A stretch of 64,000 bases of DNA from Shewanella psychropiezotolerans (lineage in GTDB: Bacteria; Pseudomonadota; Gammaproteobacteria; Enterobacterales; Shewanellaceae): positions 744,001-808,000 of the forward strand of contig NZ_CP041614.1 of NCBI RefSeq assembly GCF_007197555.1, in the 5' to 3' direction. The notes beneath the pieces were generated by a model. That model was not told the origin of the DNA. It searched no databases and worked only from the letters and a program-made list of their open reading frames with translations. Of the stretch, positions 45,612 to 54,190 are shown piece after piece (positions within the stretch are counted from its first letter, which is position 1; the number at the start of each line of letters is the position of its first letter). Made by a program: the position numbers and the translations under genes.

Positions 45612-45830
45612 ATGAGTGCCTTTAGTTCAACTGATAGATATATGCGTCGTATGAAGCGACCGACTAGCTTGGTATGTGGCGTAGCTGCAATGATGGCCGA
45701 TAAGTTTAACTGGTCTTGTTTATGGACCCGAGTGGTGTGGGCGGCAGTGATCTTGCTGAACCCGGTGATGGGACTCTTGATCTATTTTGTACTCGCCTTA
45801 GTACTTCCTAAATGGGAAGCTAACTCTTGA
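45612..45830 (+). CDS. PspC-domain envelope stress membrane protein, 72 aa
   Basis: PspC-domain proteins sit in the inner membrane and modulate the phage-shock response. The domain is complete: MKRPTSLVCGVAAMMADKF as the conserved amphipathic start, WTRVVWAAVILLNPVMGLLI as the membrane helix, ending FVLALVLPKWE. The ATG at 45612 is preferred over 45600 because GGAGAAGA stands just upstream. It overlaps the following gene by 4 bases (TTGA). Confidence 0.85.
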   Translation: MSAFSSTDRYMRRMKRPTSLVCGVAAMMADKFNWSCLWTRVVWAAVILLNPVMGLLIYFVLALVLPKWEANS

Positions 45831-46231
45831 ATCGTCAGCAAAGTTATATAAATAAAAGTCGTGTAAATAAGAGTAAGGCAAGCCGAACGCTAGCGATATT
45901 GTTAGGTCTAAGTACCGCCATCTTGGTGATAGCTGCTCTGGTTATGGCGTTGGAGATTTGGGGAGTATCTGAGTTTGTTTCTCGTAAATTTTTGAATGTA
46001 GAGCCACTTTTTTGGATGGATGTTAGCTTATGGAGTGTCCTTGTCACCTCTGTGATGCTACTGGTTATTTTACTCTGGCTGACAGTCGCTTTTAGTGTCT
46101 TAGCTTTGGTCTCTGCATTATGTATCCTTGCGGCTCTGATTATGGTTGTTAGCGGCTTCTCTCTGCTTTGGCCTGTACTCTTATTACTATTGGCTGCATG
46201 GGGGGTTGGTAAGTCGAGTCAGTTTGATTGA
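45827..46231 (+). CDS. Membrane protein following PspC gene, 134 aa
   Basis: The gene begins with a TTG inside the upstream stop codon, so it is probably made by coupled re-initiation. The product has a basic N-terminal tail (RQQSYINKSRVNKSKASR) and three hydrophobic helices at about residues 23-45, 60-90 and 92-130, with Trp-rich boundaries. No family is recognised. Its coupling to the PspC gene points to a shared role in envelope homeostasis. Confidence 0.75.
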   Translation: MNRQQSYINKSRVNKSKASRTLAILLGLSTAILVIAALVMALEIWGVSEFVSRKFLNVEPLFWMDVSLWSVLVTSVMLLVILLWLTVAFSVLALVSALCILAALIMVVSGFSLLWPVLLLLLAAWGVGKSSQFD

Positions 46232-46338
46232 AGAACCGACTTAAGTTCTCCAGAGTTTGATATCTCTTCTCTATCAAGATGCAGAGTCCACGAGGACCCT
46301 GATCTTATCCAGTCAGCTGGGCTTTTAGATTAAGCCAA

Positions 46339-47076
46339 TTATTTTTTGAGAAATGCTTCGAAGCGAGTTCTGGCTTCATCACTCTTTAGTCTTATAGAAA
46401 ACTGCGCTAGCTCATCTTTCATCTGTTGACGTACCAGCTCTTTATTTGAGCGCATCAATGCACGAGATGCCTGAAGTGCCAGTGGTGGTTGCTTAGCGAG
46501 TTTGACCGCCTGGGCTAAAGCAAAGTCAAAAATGGTCTCCGAAGGGATCACATCATTGATAATATTGAGTGTTTTAGCCGTTTGAGCATCGAAACTTTCG
46601 CCGAGTAACAGTAATTCGGCTGCTTTCTGTGGTCCAACGAGTTGAGGAAGCAGCAGACTCGCTCCGGCTTCCGGTACTAGGGCTAAGTTAACAAAAGGTA
46701 ACTGAAACTTTGCAGTGTTATCGGCATAAACCAGATCGCAATGCAGTAGTAAGGTGGTGCCTATACCAACTGCAGCCCCTGTGACTGCTGCAACGATTGG
46801 TTTTTTGAGATCTAACAGATGAAAGAGAAAGTTAAAGGCCGGGTGTTTACTGTCTAAGTTACTATTTTTTAAAAAGTCTGCTACATCATTACCCGAAGTA
46901 AAACAGTCCTGTTGACCTTTGATTAAAAAGCAGTAAATTGCGTTGTCTGACTCACCTTGGATAAGGTATTCTGTGAGGTTAGTATACATCTCAAGGCTGA
47001 GAGCATTACGCTTTTCAGGGCGATTAATTGTGATAATTCTTACGCCTTGTTCATCCTTAACCTGAATTGTACTCAT
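46339..47076 (-). CDS. Enoyl-CoA hydratase/isomerase (crotonase) family protein
   Basis: Crotonase-fold enzymes act on CoA thioesters, typically hydrating or isomerising enoyl-CoA. The 245-residue protein shows the family order: NRPEKRNALS at 19-28, FTSGNDVADFL near 58 forming half the oxyanion hole, AVTGAAVGIGTTLLLHCDLVYAD (in two parts) near 96-118 forming the other half, and LPFVNLALVPEAGASLLLP with the Glu near residue 135. The acidic catalytic pair of true hydratases is only partly matched (PEAGAS rather than PGxG), so isomerase or other activity is possible. It stands alone and is divergent from the PCuAC gene. Confidence 0.88.
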   Translation of the reverse strand: MSTIQVKDEQGVRIITINRPEKRNALSLEMYTNLTEYLIQGESDNAIYCFLIKGQQDCFTSGNDVADFLKNSNLDSKHPAFNFLFHLLDLKKPIVAAVTGAAVGIGTTLLLHCDLVYADNTAKFQLPFVNLALVPEAGASLLLPQLVGPQKAAELLLLGESFDAQTAKTLNIINDVIPSETIFDFALAQAVKLAKQPPLALQASRALMRSNKELVRQQMKDELAQFSIRLKSDEARTRFEAFLKK

Positions 47077-47107
47077 TGCGTTTTCTCCTCTAAGCGAATG
47101 GGGTTAA

Positions 47108-47584
47108 ATGGAGTTTAAGACATTGAAGCAAATATTCAAACACATGTTTAACTTTGTCCTGCTGTTTGGGGCATCTTTCTCTGCCATGGCCAATGTTATG
47201 CTTGTCGACGGTCAGGTGAGAGCTATGCCACCTAGCGTGCCAAATACTGCGGCATATTTAACCCTGGAAAATCATGGTCCTTCGATAAAACTTGTTGCCG
47301 TAGAGGCCGATTTTGTCAAAGAGGCTCAGTTACATACCGTTATCGAAGAGGACGGTATGGTAAAGATGCGCCAAGTGGAAAGCTTCACTATCCCCCAGCA
47401 TGGTCAGTTAACTTTGAGCGAGTCGGGTAAACACATTATGTTGCTCGGTTTGAAACAGCCATTAGTCTCGGGGAAGTCAGTCAATTTAACCCTTAAGTTC
47501 GATAATGGCTCAGAGCTTCCTGTGAGCTTGATGGTGAGTAAGCAAGCCATGACTAAATCGGAAGGTCATCACCATCATCATTAA
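47108..47584 (+). CDS. Periplasmic copper chaperone PCuAC with natural His tail
   Basis: PCuA(C) proteins bind Cu(I) in the periplasm and deliver it to cytochrome oxidase. After a signal peptide ending FGASFSAMA, the mature domain contains the H-x10-M...H-x-M metal motif: AQLHTVIEEDGMVKM followed by GKHIML. NTAAYLTLENHG is the conserved first-strand block. The C-terminus ends SEGHHHHH, a native polyhistidine tail that could hold extra copper or zinc. The 158 residues fit the family. It is followed after about 30 bases by the DUF2333 gene, apparently in the same transcript. Confidence 0.9.
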   Translation: MEFKTLKQIFKHMFNFVLLFGASFSAMANVMLVDGQVRAMPPSVPNTAAYLTLENHGPSIKLVAVEADFVKEAQLHTVIEEDGMVKMRQVESFTIPQHGQLTLSESGKHIMLLGLKQPLVSGKSVNLTLKFDNGSELPVSLMVSKQAMTKSEGHHHHH

Positions 47585-47614
47585 TTTAATGTGGGATTCA
47601 ACGGAGTGTATCAA

Positions 47615-48586
47615 ATGCAAATGACATGGAAAAAGTGGACGGGTATCGCGGTTTTTATCATATTGATTGGCTACTTCATCAGTGTTTGGTGGAGCGTCGC
47701 GCCGGATGTGATTCAGCCGCAGCAGTTTAGTGCGGGACAAGAGTCTGGAGTCGTGGGCTATGCGACGACGACGTCACTCATAATGACGATGGAAACCTTG
47801 CTTAACAAGAGAGGTGGCTGGTTATCTAACGATGTGACTCCTCCCTCAATTTTTATGGACAATATGCCAGCCTTTGAGTTTGGTGCCTTGGAGCAGGCGC
47901 GGGATCTCGCATTAATCATGCGTAAAGAGTTCAGTCGTTCCCAGTCTCAATCCATGGCTGATAAAGATCTGCTAGCCGCCCACTCTAAGCTCAATATCGA
48001 GCATACCAGTTGGCTTGTGCCTAGCGCCGAAGGTGAATATAAAGATGCCATCAAATTACTGAAACTTTATCGCGCTAAAATATCAGATCCCAACAACCAA
48101 GAAGCGCAATTTTATGCTCGAGCGGATAATCTCAATGAGTGGCTCAAAGAGGTGCAGAAACGTTTAGGCAGCATGTCTCAGCGTCTCTCTGCCAGTGTAG
48201 GGCAAGATAGGTTAAACACAGATTTAGCCGGCGACAGTGAGGCTTCTCAGTCTACACCTAAGCAAGCTAGCCAACAGATTAAGACCAGTTGGTGGAAGAT
48301 AGACGATGTGTTTTATGAGACTCGAGGTGCTACCTGGGCATTATTAAACTTTATGAAGGCTATTGAAGTTGATTTTGCCGATGTCTTACGTAAAAAGAAT
48401 GCCGAAGTCAGTTTGCAGCAAATCATACGTGAACTGGAAGAGACACAACAGTCTGTTTGGAGTCCGATAATCTTAAATGGTTCGGGTTTCGGCGTAGTCG
48501 CCAATCACTCTTTGGTGATGGCAAATTATATCTCCCGCGCAAATGCTGCGGTGATTGATCTAACAAATTTATTGATTAAAGGTTAA
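47615..48586 (+). CDS. DUF2333 family inner-membrane-anchored protein
   Basis: The start at 47615 follows GGAG by about 10 bases; an upstream in-frame start at 47591 has no ribosome site. An N-terminal membrane anchor (WTGIAVFIILIGYFISVWW) precedes a periplasmic domain of about 290 residues. The conserved blocks TMETLLNKRGGWLSNDVTPP, FEFGALEQARD and DDVFYETRGATWALLNF identify DUF2333, a proteobacterial family without a known function. A low-complexity Ser/Gln/Asp stretch lies near residue 205. It is flanked by a PCuAC gene and an outer-membrane barrel gene, consistent with an envelope role. Confidence 0.88.
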   Translation: MQMTWKKWTGIAVFIILIGYFISVWWSVAPDVIQPQQFSAGQESGVVGYATTTSLIMTMETLLNKRGGWLSNDVTPPSIFMDNMPAFEFGALEQARDLALIMRKEFSRSQSQSMADKDLLAAHSKLNIEHTSWLVPSAEGEYKDAIKLLKLYRAKISDPNNQEAQFYARADNLNEWLKEVQKRLGSMSQRLSASVGQDRLNTDLAGDSEASQSTPKQASQQIKTSWWKIDDVFYETRGATWALLNFMKAIEVDFADVLRKKNAEVSLQQIIRELEETQQSVWSPIILNGSGFGVVANHSLVMANYISRANAAVIDLTNLLIKG

Positions 48587-48593
48587 TTAGATA

Positions 48594-49343
48594 ATGAAAA
48601 AAACATTAGTTGCATGTGCACTTTTGGCAAGCTTGGTAGGCACTTCTGCACAGGCTGCATCACTGATAGGCTTTAAGGTCGGTGGCGATTACTGGAAGGC
48701 CGATACCAGTGGTACTTTTGCAGAGAATGGTCAACCACAGCAAGATTTTAACTACAGCTCATCTTCTCAAGGTAGCATTTGGGTTGCCATAGAGCATCCG
48801 ATCCCTTTGGTACCCAATGTGAAAATCAGAGAGAACCGACTTGATGCGAGTGGTAGTAGTGTTGCCGATGGCTTTGAGTTTGGTGGTCAGACTTACAATG
48901 GCGATATCAATACAAACTCAGATCTAAGTAACACAGACTTTATTCTTTATTACGAGCTGTTAGATAATGATCTGGTTGCTTTAGATGTTGGTGCGGCCTA
49001 TAAGAAGATGCACGGCTCTTTCCGTGTTAACGATAAAGCGACAAGCGGCCGTGTAAATTCAGAAATTGAGCTAGATAGCGGTATAGTGATGGCTTATGCC
49101 GATGCACAGGTCGGCATTCCAGGCCTTGGTCTGTATGGCTTCGCCGATGTTATGATAGGTGTTGATGAGTCTAGTGTTTATGATTACTCTGTCGGTCTAG
49201 GCTGGCAGTTTGATGGCGTGGCTCTGGATACTAAGGTGCGTGTGGGTTACCGTGACTTTAACTTCGATGTGAACGACTTCGATGGCGTAACGGCTAACAC
49301 TCAATTTAAAGGTTACTTCGCCGGTGTCGAATTGGTCTTCTAA
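48594..49343 (+). CDS. TIGR04219-type outer-membrane beta-barrel protein
   Basis: The signal peptide KKTLVACALLASLVGTSAQA is followed by SLIGFKVGGDYWKADTSG, the start of TIGR04219-type barrels found in Shewanella and Vibrio. The rest alternates hydrophobic and polar residues as about eight to ten strands and ends in the outer-membrane insertion signal YFAGVELVF with C-terminal Phe. It starts 8 bases after the DUF2333 stop; an intrinsic terminator follows. Its transport or structural role is unknown. Confidence 0.9.
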   Translation: MKKTLVACALLASLVGTSAQAASLIGFKVGGDYWKADTSGTFAENGQPQQDFNYSSSSQGSIWVAIEHPIPLVPNVKIRENRLDASGSSVADGFEFGGQTYNGDINTNSDLSNTDFILYYELLDNDLVALDVGAAYKKMHGSFRVNDKATSGRVNSEIELDSGIVMAYADAQVGIPGLGLYGFADVMIGVDESSVYDYSVGLGWQFDGVALDTKVRVGYRDFNFDVNDFDGVTANTQFKGYFAGVELVF

Positions 49344-49382
49344 ATCTAGCCTGCTAAATTTACTGTTTCAAGCTTGATATAA

Positions 49383-49406
49383 GAACCGCCATTCGGCGGT
49401 TTTTTA
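49383..49406 (+). terminator. Intrinsic terminator after barrel gene
   Basis: GAACCGCC-ATTC-GGCGGTTTTTT: an 8-bp GC-rich stem, 4-base loop and T-run, 40 bases after the barrel gene stop. Confidence 0.85.
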
Positions 49407-49487
49407 TTGGAGAAATTATATGGCCACTAGATATGACTGAAAGATCCGATAACTTGTTTGGTATAAAGTTGATTTTTATCAGTCATA

Positions 49488-49520
49488 AAAAAACCGCCAT
49501 CGATTAAGAGTGGCGGTTTC
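49488..49520 (-). terminator. Intrinsic terminator of tolC
   Basis: On the minus strand, GAAACCGCCA pairs with TGGCGGTTTTTTT across a 9-to-10-base loop; the T-run follows in the tolC direction. It lies about 50 bases beyond the tolC stop. Confidence 0.8.
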
Positions 49521-49569
49521 TACTTAAGTTATCCAAAGCGGATAACTTAGCTACACATTAAAGAACTCG

Positions 49570-50916
49570 TTACTGAGTCGTTGTTTGTGTCGCTTGTGCA
49601 GTCAAACCATTATTGATGGCGATAACATCATCTTCATTCAAGGTACCGGCAGCTTGTTTAAGTGCAAGTATTGAGTTGATGTAACCGTAACGGGCATCAG
49701 ACAGCTTTCGCTTAGAATCATATAGATCGCGCGTACGGTTAAGTACGTCGACTATGGTACGAGTACCGACTTCAAAACCAGCCTGAGTCGCTTTAAGTGC
49801 ACTCTCTGATGAGATAACTGATTGCTCATAGGCACGGATTGAGCTGATTGAAGCGCCTACGTTATTGAAGTTGTTACGAACATCCTTGACTACCTTACGG
49901 TGAGTCTGTTCCATCTTCTCGCTCGCTTCTACGTACTGATATTGCGCCTGATTGACTTTAGAGCTGACCTTGAAACCTTCGAAAATAGGTATGCTCAAGG
50001 TCAGGCCTACTGTGCCGTTGTCAAAATCGTTTACACTCTCACTCTCACTACTGTTTTCTTGCTGAATATTGGTTGTGTAACCCGCATTTAGACTCAGTGT
50101 AGGCATATGACCCGCTTTATAGAGACTGATAGTCTCTTGGGCGATATCTTTACCAATACGTGTTGTCAGTAGATCGACACTGTTGCTTTCGGCCATCTTA
50201 AGCCAATCAGCCGTTCTGGCTGGTGAGGGGCTAACGGCACTGAAACGCTCGGTATCTAAGATATTGATGGTCTTATGTTCTATGCCTGTTATCTCACGCA
50301 GCGCCTCATAACTATTGATCAGTTCGTTTTCGGCTAAGATCTCTTGCGCGCGGGCCAAGTCATACTGAGCCTGGGCTTCGTGGACGTCTGTGATAGCGGT
50401 TAAACCCACGGCGAACCTTTGTTTTGTCTGCTCGAGCTGACGCTCAATCGCGCGCTTTTCCGAGCCCTGAAACTCAAAGGTATCTTTAGCCGATAACACC
50501 GCGAAGTAGGCACTGGTTACGCGGATAATCAGAGTCTGCAGCGATGACGCGTAGGCTGCATCGGCTTGAGAGGCGGCTAACTCGGCTAGGCTTAATCCTA
50601 CCCAGGCGCTGTGATCATAGATAACCTGATTCAAGGTGACGCCAGCATTTATGCCGCTTGCATCCGTATTAGACATTGTATCTTCATTGCGCCAGCTCTT
50701 GTCATATCCCACACTTGCACTTATGGTTGGCAATAATGGGGCACGGTTTTCTTCAATCTGTTCATACAGGGCGTCACGTTGAGCCTGAGCCTGCAGTGCG
50801 ATAGGGTCACTGGTTAGCGCTTGTTGATATATCTGCAGTAAATCGTCGGCCTGTACAGCAGAAGTGCTGAATGCCAGCGTGAGTGCTGCGCATATCGTGC
50901 GGATCTTGAATTTCAT
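49570..50916 (-). CDS. tolC: Outer-membrane efflux channel TolC
   Basis: TolC is the trimeric outer-membrane exit duct for type I secretion and RND/MFS efflux pumps. The 448-residue protein starts with a signal peptide (ALTLAFSTSAVQA, cleavage near 23) and then DDLLQIYQQALTSDPIALQAQAQRD in two halves, the typical first helix of TolC. The duplicated outer-membrane efflux-protein repeat is visible: VGLTAITDVHEAQAQYDLA in the first half and VGTRTIVDVLNRTRDLYDSKR in the second. The end is Gln/Thr-rich. It lies back to back with nudF, as in Enterobacteria and Shewanella. Confidence 0.95.
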   Translation of the reverse strand: MKFKIRTICAALTLAFSTSAVQADDLLQIYQQALTSDPIALQAQAQRDALYEQIEENRAPLLPTISASVGYDKSWRNEDTMSNTDASGINAGVTLNQVIYDHSAWVGLSLAELAASQADAAYASSLQTLIIRVTSAYFAVLSAKDTFEFQGSEKRAIERQLEQTKQRFAVGLTAITDVHEAQAQYDLARAQEILAENELINSYEALREITGIEHKTINILDTERFSAVSPSPARTADWLKMAESNSVDLLTTRIGKDIAQETISLYKAGHMPTLSLNAGYTTNIQQENSSESESVNDFDNGTVGLTLSIPIFEGFKVSSKVNQAQYQYVEASEKMEQTHRKVVKDVRNNFNNVGASISSIRAYEQSVISSESALKATQAGFEVGTRTIVDVLNRTRDLYDSKRKLSDARYGYINSILALKQAAGTLNEDDVIAINNGLTAQATQTTTQ

Positions 50917-51247
50917 TGGTCGTCCTTTTAGACAAAATCCTCCAGTGGAGGAGCCGTTTAACTTTTATAGAGTTAAGTGATACCACGCATAATAGCGAGG
51001 CGGTTTGCGCTTCCCGACGCTTCCCGATACATCAAAACTAATGGCCTGAGCCAGCTAGCCAATTATTAATAGCTATTAAGACATAGATATTAAGAAATTA
51101 CCTGTTTTCAAGTCAACTTAGAAGTGTAACAGTTTTTGATTTTTATTATGCTATTTCTATCTAAATAGAATTTACTCTAGTCTAGTGTGTTTCTTATACA
51201 CTTTTGAAGATGATTTGATACTGGATTGATCCAGGTGAGGGAGCGAG
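50917..51247. other. Divergent tolC/nudF promoter region
   Basis: The 331 bases between tolC and nudF must hold both promoters. A tandem CTTCCCGACG/CTTCCCGATA duplication occurs at about 51009-51030. The rest is AT-rich with no gene. Confidence 0.5.
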
Positions 51248-51850
51248 ATGAAACAGAAGTTTGATCAACAAGATGTAGTATTGTTAGGTAGAGAGACTGT
51301 GTTTAAGGGGTTTTTCTCGTTGGATGTGTATCGGTTCAAGCATAAGTTGTTCGAAGGGGGCTGGAGCGGTGAAGTTAAGAGAGAGGTCTTCGAACGCGGA
51401 GATGCCGTTGTAGTATTGCCCTATGATCCTGTGACGGATGAAGTGGTATTGATCGAGCAGATACGTATTCCCGTATTGGGCAAGACCAAGAGCCCTTGGA
51501 TGCTCGAGTTAGTGGCGGGTATGATAGAAGAGGGTGAGACGGCCGAGGCCGTTGCCCGCAGGGAGTTGGTCGAAGAAGCGGGAGTGAAGGCTAAACAGAT
51601 GTCGAAGATCTCCAGTTATTTTGCTAGCCCTGGTGGAACCAGTGAGCAATTCGAGTTTTTCTGGGCTGAAATCGATGCGAGTCAGGCACACGGAGTACAC
51701 GGGCTAGAGCATGAGAATGAAGATATCCAGGTTCATGTATTCAGTCGAGAGCAAGCTTTTAAATTAGTAAATGATGGTACAATTAACAATGCGTCTACTG
51801 TGATCGGCCTGCAGTGGTTAGAGCTAAATTATTCTAAACTGCGTAAATGA
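51248..51850 (+). CDS. nudF: ADP-ribose pyrophosphatase NudF
   Basis: Hydrolyses ADP-ribose to AMP and ribose-5-phosphate. The Nudix box is intact: G91-x5-E97-x7-REL-VEEAG at 105-112, preceded by PWMLELVAGM, and SSYFASPGGTSEQFEFFWAE is the conserved substrate-loop region of NudF. Length is 200 residues, as expected. The gene heads nudF-yqiB-cpdA-yqiA-parE, an order conserved in gammaproteobacteria. Its last 55 bases are copied twice more, imperfectly, in the spacer before yqiB. Confidence 0.94.
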   Translation: MKQKFDQQDVVLLGRETVFKGFFSLDVYRFKHKLFEGGWSGEVKREVFERGDAVVVLPYDPVTDEVVLIEQIRIPVLGKTKSPWMLELVAGMIEEGETAEAVARRELVEEAGVKAKQMSKISSYFASPGGTSEQFEFFWAEIDASQAHGVHGLEHENEDIQVHVFSREQAFKLVNDGTINNASTVIGLQWLELNYSKLRK

Positions 51851-52019
51851 TGGTGTATCAGTTTAACAATGCGTCTACTGTTATTGGCCTGCAGTGGTTA
51901 GAGTTAAACTATCAGAAATTGAGAAAGTAATTCTAAACTGCGTAAATGATGAGTGTATCAGCTGAACAATGCGTCTACGGTTATTGGCCTGCAGTGGTTA
52001 GAGCTGAATTATCAGAATT
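51785..52019 (+). repeat. Three tandem copies of the nudF 3' end
   Basis: The segment starting AACAATGCGTCTAC and running through GGCCTGCAGTGGTTAGAG occurs at 51785 (inside nudF), 51865 and 51965. Copies one and two are each followed by ATTCTAAACTGCGTAAATGATG and GTGTATCAG. Each copy still encodes NNASTVIGLQWLELNY; copies two and three carry coherent synonymous-type changes (for example GTTATT for GTGATC). Units are 80 and 100 bp long. Confidence 0.9.
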
Positions 52020-52045
52020 TGCTAGAACCTAGCGTAAACTTGAGG

Positions 52046-52504
52046 ATGAATCGGCAAGTGAGTAGTGCAAGTAGCTTAAACCCAAAGAGATATCAGCCGA
52101 ATATTAATAGGTTTCTCGCCCTGTGTGGACGTAATTATTTCCATATTCTTCGTTGGTTGCCCAATGGTGCAGAGCAGGGCGCGAGTTGGCAAGTTGGCGG
52201 TGATTACGGGCTGTTAGATGTTCGTTTACTTGAAAATACTCGCTATACCCAATTGATCGAAATCTCAAGAAATGTCGGTAAAACCGATTTTGTCGATACT
52301 CCTAAAATTACTGTTCGCGTGTATCATGATGCTAAATTAGCAGAAGTGTTAACTAGTCGACAGATTTATCAGCTTAGTCCGGTATATGATTATCCAAATG
52401 TACGTATGCACCATCGTGACGAAAAGTATCGAGTGAATGCTTTTTTGGAAGAGTTATTAAGAATTGATAACCACACGAGTGTAGTTTGTTTGGCTGAATC
52501 TTAG
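52046..52504 (+). CDS. yqiB: YqiB, DUF1249 family protein
   Basis: The start at 52046 has TGAGG just upstream; the longer frame from 51953 only translates the third copy of the nudF tail fused in frame. The 152-residue protein matches DUF1249: RYQPNINRFLALCGRNYFHILRWLP at the start (in two parts), then TRYTQLIEI and YHDAKLAEVLTSRQ, and YDYPNVRMHHRDEKYRVNAFL near the end. Its function is unknown, but it is a constant neighbour of nudF and cpdA in gammaproteobacteria. Confidence 0.9.
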   Translation: MNRQVSSASSLNPKRYQPNINRFLALCGRNYFHILRWLPNGAEQGASWQVGGDYGLLDVRLLENTRYTQLIEISRNVGKTDFVDTPKITVRVYHDAKLAEVLTSRQIYQLSPVYDYPNVRMHHRDEKYRVNAFLEELLRIDNHTSVVCLAES

Positions 52505-52516
52505 GGTCTATTTATA

Positions 52517-53385
52517 GTGTTAAAAGAGGCTATCTCTTATTCTATTGAAGAGAAGGCAAGTGTGAGAATCGTGCAAGTGACCGATCCTCATCTGTTTGCC
52601 GATCCAAATTCTCAACTTTTAGGTGTTAATACAGCTAAGAGTCTGGAGTCTGTGCTTAATACCATAAAGGCTGTGGATTATCCGGCAGATCTTATGTTGG
52701 CTACTGGAGATATCAGTCAAGATTACTCGGGGAGTCATATCACAATTTTGTGCGAGCGATAACCCCTCTCGATATGCCTTGCCATTATCTGCCCGGAAAT
52801 CATGATGATCCTCGTGTTATGAGTCTGCATATGCAGGGCTCAAAGATATTCGGTCAGCGTCGAATCTTGGCTGGCAACTGGCAAATTATCATGCTGGACT
52901 CTACAGTGAGAGGAAAGCCTGGCGGACACATGTCTGACCGTGAAATAGAGATAATCAAGAGCGCCGTTGCCGATCAACCCGAACGTCACGTCTTGCTAGT
53001 GATGCATCACAATCCCATTTTGGTTAAGTGCCGCTGGCTAGATCAACATTGGATGGATAATGGCAGTGAATTTATCGAGCAAGTTGCTCAGATCCCACAA
53101 GTCAAAGGCTTGCTATGGGGTCATGTACATCAAGAGTTGGATATAGAGCACCAAGGTATGCATGGTATTATCCACTTGATGTCTACGCCTTCAACCTGCA
53201 TTCAATTTAAGCCTTTATCGTCTTATTTTGCGCTGGACGCGCAACAACCCGGATATCGACTGTTGGAGCTTAAAGCCGATGGCAGCATGATAACCAATGT
53301 ATATCGCGTCCCGGGAGATAAATTCTCCCCGATAGAAATGTCAGTGGCTATTAAAGCTAAAATCGTCAACTTGTTTAGGAGTTGA
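52517..53385 (+). pseudogene. cpdA: 3',5'-cAMP phosphodiesterase CpdA, frame broken by one base
   Basis: CpdA is a calcineurin-like metallophosphodiesterase that hydrolyses cAMP. Motifs lie in two frames: VTDPHLFAD and ATGDISQD in the first, then PGNHDD, LLVMHHNPI and LWGHVHQE in the second, together the complete set of metal ligands. The first frame closes at 52762. One missing base next to the GGGG run at 52729-52732 would restore GESYHNFVRAITPLD and join both frames into a 289-residue protein of normal length. The GTG start at 52517 is used. Because parC shows the same kind of lesion, this may be an assembly error and not true loss. Confidence 0.88.
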
Positions 53386-53562
53386 TGCCAGAGTCTAATG
53401 GTGTTTCAACGTAAAAATTTGCGGCTTTCCCTCTCTTTGAAGCCTAATCACTTGGTAGAAACGTAAGCAAGTGTTAGCATCTCATTAATCATTTATTAAA
53501 ATTACTCTCTCACTCCTCAGAGTGATTATTCGATGATGGGAAAGATCCGTGTGTGAGGAAAT

Positions 53563-54135
53563 ATGCTGCTTTATATTCATGGGTTCAATAGCTCACCGTT
53601 ATCAGATAAAGGGCTTGTAACTGCGCAATTTTTCGCTGAACACTATCCCGATCTGAACTTCCATCAGCCTCAATTACCATCCACTCCCAGAGAGGCGATG
53701 GAATTACTGTCGGGACTGGTGGAGTCTGCACTTGAGGATGGAGAGACACTTACCTACATTGGCTCTTCTCTTGGCGGATATTTTGCGAGTTATTTAGCCG
53801 AGAAGTACGGTGGGCGGGCGGTGTTGGTTAATCCTGCTGTGACGCCTTTCGAGCTATTCGATGACTTTATCGGGCAGCAGTATAATCCTTACATCGAGGA
53901 GTATTACCAAGTTCTGCCTGAACATAAAGATCAGGTTGCCGCTTTTAATACTGACGTTATTCTTAATCCCGACCGATTTTTAGTACTATTACAGTCGGGC
54001 GATGAAGTCCTGGATTATCGACAAGCAGTACAGAAATATCACTGTTGTCAGCTGTTGATCCAATCCGGTGGCGATCATAGCTTCGTGGGCTATGAAACGC
54101 AGATGCACTTTATCTGCCAGTTTCTGTTTTCTTGA
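53563..54135 (+). CDS. yqiA: Esterase YqiA
   Basis: A small alpha/beta hydrolase with esterase activity toward short acyl-CoA and p-nitrophenyl esters in E. coli. The nucleophile elbow GSSLGG is at residues 67-72, the acid probably in LQSGDEVLDY near 147, and the His in GGDHSF near 172. MLLYIHGFNSSP at the start supplies the oxyanion loop. The length of 190 residues is typical. It sits between cpdA and parE as in related genomes. Confidence 0.93.
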   Translation: MLLYIHGFNSSPLSDKGLVTAQFFAEHYPDLNFHQPQLPSTPREAMELLSGLVESALEDGETLTYIGSSLGGYFASYLAEKYGGRAVLVNPAVTPFELFDDFIGQQYNPYIEEYYQVLPEHKDQVAAFNTDVILNPDRFLVLLQSGDEVLDYRQAVQKYHCCQLLIQSGGDHSFVGYETQMHFICQFLFS

Positions 54136-54190
54136 CAAGTAACCATATCGGGCCGCAACATGGCCTTAATAACTATAAATTGTGTGTGCC

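Noticed and set aside
51953..52045. Extended start of yqiB through the third nudF-tail copy
   Set aside because: The extension only translates the repeated nudF tail; a ribosome site and the family start are at 52046.
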